NCBI RefSeq assembly: GCF_000183365.1
Contig: NC_014751.1
Location: 944,952-1,008,951 of the forward strand
Source of the DNA: Mycoplasma leachii PG50
Lineage (GTDB): Bacteria > Bacillota_I > Bacilli_A > Mycoplasmatales > Mycoplasmataceae
Direction of reading: 5' to 3'
DNA: 64,000 nt
Below the pieces are notes generated by a model. It had not been told where the DNA came from, searched no databases, and saw only the letters and a program-made list of their open reading frames with translations. Each line of letters starts with the position of its first letter. The stretch's first letter is position 1. Shown piece by piece: positions 61,378-64,000 of the stretch. The position numbers were made by a program, and so were the translations under genes.

Positions 61378-62174
61378 TAGTATTCAATCTCTCAAATATT
61401 ATTTATTAGATATTTTGCTTTATTTCTAATATTTTTATTATGTTCGTGTTTACAAATATAAGAGTTATCATAAAACATTTCAAACATAGAAAGATCATTA
61501 TAATCATCACCAGCAACAATAATATCATCACTAGAAATGTTTAATTTTTCTTGTAAACCTTTAATCGCTTGACCTTTACTTACATTAAATGTATGAATTT
61601 CATTAAACAACTTATTATTAATACTATTAAAAGTGATGTTAACTTCTAATTTGTTTTTATTAATAAAGTTTTCAATTTGATCTCAAGTAGTTTGACTACA
61701 TTCAATTTTTAAACATAATAAATCTTTATCGTATAAATAATCTAATGTTTTATTTAAATTTTCAAGACCAAAAAAGAATTTTTTTACATCAGTTGATCAA
61801 TTTTTATGAAATAAAAATGATTCATTATCACTTGTAGCAAATACGATTACATCAATTTGATCAACTATAGTTTTTAAAAAATCTAATAACTGAATTTTAA
61901 TATTTTTATCAATTGTTTTTTTATAAAAAACTTCACCTTGATTATCACAAATCAAAGCTCCAGTATTAACAATAAAATAGTCAGGTAATAAATTATATTC
62001 ATCTAGTAAATGTTCTTTTAGTTGCTTATAAGGTCTACCTGTTGAAATAATTAACTTATTGTTTTTTTGAAATTCTTTGACAAAATCTAAATCTTTTTGA
62101 TCAATTTTTAAACTATTTTTAACTTTTGAATTTCTTAAAGTATTATCAAAATCTGAAAATAAATATTTAGTCAT
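61377..62174 (-). CDS. Cof-type HAD phosphatase
   Basis: 265 residues. Motif I YLFSDFDNTLRNSKV, motif II IISTGRPYKQL, Lys in VSKGQAIKGLQEKLNIS, motif IV VAGDDYNDLSMFEM. It belongs to the Cof group, with a cap domain between residues 80 and 190. Note that motif I reads DFDNT, with Asn in place of the Gly common in this subfamily. Substrate not predictable. ATG 62174; first gene of a two-gene operon with the choline-kinase-like gene. TGA Trp codons at several places. Confidence 0.88.
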
Positions 62175-62224
62175 ATTTTTATACCTACAATATTATCATA
62201 ATTTATTTATATTCTTTAAAATAC

Positions 62225-62251
62225 AAAAAAAAGAGAGTTTCAACTCTCTTA
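62225..62251 (-). terminator. terminator of yidC
   Basis: AAGAGAGTT/AACTCTCTT stem with an A run on the left giving a U tract on the minus strand; 3 bases past the yidC stop. Confidence 0.9.
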
Positions 62252-62253
62252 AA

Positions 62254-63444
62254 TTATTTTAAATTCATTTTTTCCATTTGACGCAAACGTCTTTGACGTT
62301 CTTGATTGCCAGCTTTTCTTTTCTTTTCATTATATAAATAAAAAGCATAAGTTTGAATAATTTGTAATACTGAAGAAAAAATTCAATAAATACATACTCC
62401 TGTTGCTACTGAAACAATAATGATAATAAACACAAACATCATTACAACTTGCATAATCAATTGTTTTTTTCTTGATTTTTTTTGTGCTTCAGTTAGAGTA
62501 ATTGATTTTTGTTTTTTCATTTGTAGTAGTGTTGGTAATAACATTGAAATAGCTTGTAAAGGTAAGTAAATTGCAAGAATAATAATATAAATATAGTTTC
62601 CTGCTGTAATTTGTTGTCATGGTCCTTCGATTAAAGCAATTGGACCAACTGCTGCTATTTTCAAAGCTCTTGTTGATCTAACTATTGCATAAATTGCAAA
62701 TAGGAAAGGAAGGGGAGCAAATGAACCAGCTAATGCAGAAAACTGTGACATATTTTCTTTTTTATATAAAGCTTGAATTTCTAATTGTTGTTTTTGTTTA
62801 GATTGCATATCTTTTTTATCTTTATATTTAGCTTGAATATCTGCAACCTTTAATTGAATATCTTGCATTTTTTCTTGGTTAATTTGTGATTTTCAACCAA
62901 ATGATAATGTAATTCCTTTAATTAATAAAGTTGTTAAGAATATTGCAAAAATAGCTGAAATTCCATAACTTAATTGAGAAGATTTATCTAATAAGGGATT
63001 TAGTGTTCCAGAAAATAGTTTGATCATTCCAGCTAATATTCATGCTGTTGGATAAACAAAGAATCCATAGAATGGAGATTGAGTTAATTTAAATGTCTCT
63101 TTTCAAGAAGTAATAGCATTATAACCATATTCAAAAAAACTACCTTTATCATAAACAAAGTGATGAACTTTAGAACCTTGTTCACCTAAAGAGCTTAAAA
63201 TAATTTCAAATGAAACTCCTGGTGTATAAACACTTTTACCTGTCATATCAACTATTTGATTAACACTATATTGAGCTTGATACATCTGCACACAGCCTCA
63301 AAGCATTGAAACTAAAATAAATAAAAATCCAAAAACTTTTAATCATTTAATAATTAGTTTAAAAATTTCTTTTTTAGTTTTTGGTGCTTTTTTGTTTTTT
63401 GAAGCGTTTAAATAACTCATAACTTTATCTGATTGTTTGTACAA
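62254..63444 (-). CDS. yidC: membrane protein insertase YidC
   Basis: 396 residues. Early membrane anchor (LKVFGFLFILVSMLWGCVQM), then the conserved core with LLIKGITLSFGWKSQINQEK containing the groove Arg/Lys region, PLPFLFAIYAIVRSTRALK, YIYIIILAIYLPLQAIS and VATGVCIYWIFSSVLQIIQT. It inserts and folds membrane proteins with or without SecYEG. I start at TTG 63444, 7 bases after AGGAGG; the next ATG (63420) is 30 bases from that site. The basic C-terminus binds ribosomes. TGA Trp codons occur throughout. Gene order rpmH-rnpA-yidC is conserved beside dnaA. Confidence 0.95.
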
Positions 63445-63461
63445 AATAATCCCTCCTTTCT

Positions 63462-63791
63462 TTATTTAATTTCCTTTATTAACTTAACTAATGATTTAGA
63501 TAATGTAGCATATTTTAGTTCTAAAACACTTTTTCTAACTAGAATAATGATATCTTTAGAAACAGTTCCAACTTCAGAAATGTTTTGTCTTAAAATCATT
63601 CTAATTTGTCTTTTTACTTTATTTCTAACTACAGCATTACCTATTTTTTTTCCAACACTAATACCATATTTTAAATATGATTGATCATTTTCTTTATAGT
63701 AAATAACAAAACAAAAATTTTTAATAGTTTTTTTATAATTAATTATTTCTTGAAATTCAAAATTTTTCTTAATTATTCTTTTGTTTTTCAT
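63462..63791 (-). CDS. rnpA: ribonuclease P protein component
   Basis: 109 residues: MKNKRIIKKNFEFQEIINYK, FVIYYKENDQSYLKYGISV and the RNR-like core IGNAVVRNKVKRQIRMILR. It binds the catalytic RNA to mature tRNA 5' ends, including those of the tRNA pair at 8.4 kb. It starts 6 bases after rpmH's stop; in transcription order rpmH, rnpA, yidC form one operon. Confidence 0.96.
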   Translation of the reverse strand: MKNKRIIKKNFEFQEIINYKKTIKNFCFVIYYKENDQSYLKYGISVGKKIGNAVVRNKVKRQIRMILRQNISEVGTVSKDIIILVRKSVLELKYATLSKSLVKLIKEIK

Positions 63792-63797
63792 ATCCTA

Positions 63798-63932
63798 TTA
63801 AGCAGATAATCTAACTCTACCTTTAGCTCTACGAGCTTTAATTACTTTTCTACCATTTTTAGTAGCCATTCTTGCTCTAAAACCATGAACACGTGCATGT
63901 TTTAGTTTTGATGGTTGTCAAGTTCTTTTCAT
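63798..63932 (-). CDS. rpmH: 50S ribosomal protein L34
   Basis: 44 residues, starting [20 protein letters not shown] and continuing [19 protein letters not shown], almost invariant in bacteria. The Trp is encoded by TGA at 63918-63920. RBS AAGGAGGT is 8 bases before ATG. It is normally the gene next to dnaA, which is not reached here; the remaining 68 bases are the expected promoter side and hold no visible DnaA box. Confidence 0.98.
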
Positions 63933-64000
63933 ATCACTTACCTCCTTTACAAAAAAATAAATAATTCACACCTAATTATATAATATTTTGTATTAAAAAT

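Noticed and set aside
63933..64000. Search for DnaA boxes and the origin
   Set aside because: Only 68 bases remain after rpmH, and no TTATCCACA-like site is visible; the origin should lie beyond the window.

Overview
The window is AT-rich mollicute DNA, read with UGA as tryptophan (genetic code 4). Nearly every long gene, including lysS, mnmG, serS, trxA and rpmH, carries in-frame TGA where the family has Trp. The rRNA sequences, the lipoprotein signal peptides, the (TA)n-driven lipoprotein promoters and the rpmH-rnpA-yidC order point to the Mycoplasma mycoides cluster (M. mycoides / M. capricolum and relatives). I cannot name the species from sequence alone. The right edge, with rpmH on the minus strand, should lie just left of dnaA and the replication origin.

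Layout. 1-8.2 kb: the 3' end of asnS, a phnD-phnC-phnE type ABC transporter operon, and a frameshifted comEC on the opposite strand. 8.3-13.7 kb: tRNA-Lys, tRNA-Leu and a complete 16S-23S-5S operon with promoter, processing stalks and terminator. 13.7-22.5 kb: housekeeping genes (HAD phosphatase, trxA, lysS, dusB, a DUF1904 protein, serS, a YczE-like membrane protein, ald, an ECF S-component-like protein, a small membrane protein). 22.6-25.2 kb: a Dam-type (predicted GATC) restriction-modification island whose endonuclease is split into two overlapping ORFs. 25.4-28.5 kb: a peroxiredoxin and a broken Mycoplasma-type serine protease lipoprotein (DUF31/MIP-like).

28.6-37.8 kb: a sugar operon of lipoprotein, PTS EIIBC, GH38 alpha-mannosidase, PTS EIIA, ROK kinase, GH1 phospho-glycosidase and a MupG/DUF871 protein. 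The probable job is import and splitting of phosphorylated disaccharides. 37.8-41.2 kb: gene debris (a truncated minus-strand ORF, a frameshifted coiled-coil gene), an alpha/beta hydrolase and an orphan IS3-type OrfA. 41.2-46.9 kb: deoD, an unknown protein, and the fruR-fruK-fruA fructose operon.

46.9-49 kb: the most unusual region. It holds two tandem paralogues that look like small, divergent sigma-70 factors, both interrupted: one by a TAA exactly where its sister has a TGA Trp codon, the other by a one-base frameshift. They share a 66-base block that is identical at every position. 49.2-55 kb: mnmG, a dicarboxylate/amino-acid symporter, an NADH oxidase/CoA-disulfide reductase, and pncA. 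55-60.6 kb: surface-protein territory with a DUF285 repeat lipoprotein, a truncated membrane protein, a coiled-coil remnant abutting an IS3 OrfB remnant, and two Vmc/Vmm-like lipoproteins behind TTGACA-(TA)n-TATAAT promoters. 60.6-64 kb: a choline-kinase-like protein, a HAD phosphatase, yidC, rnpA and rpmH.

Core genes are intact, while accessory genes repeatedly carry single-base changes, mostly in homopolymers. This suggests decay or switching of accessory functions, although base-calling errors cannot be excluded from the sequence alone.
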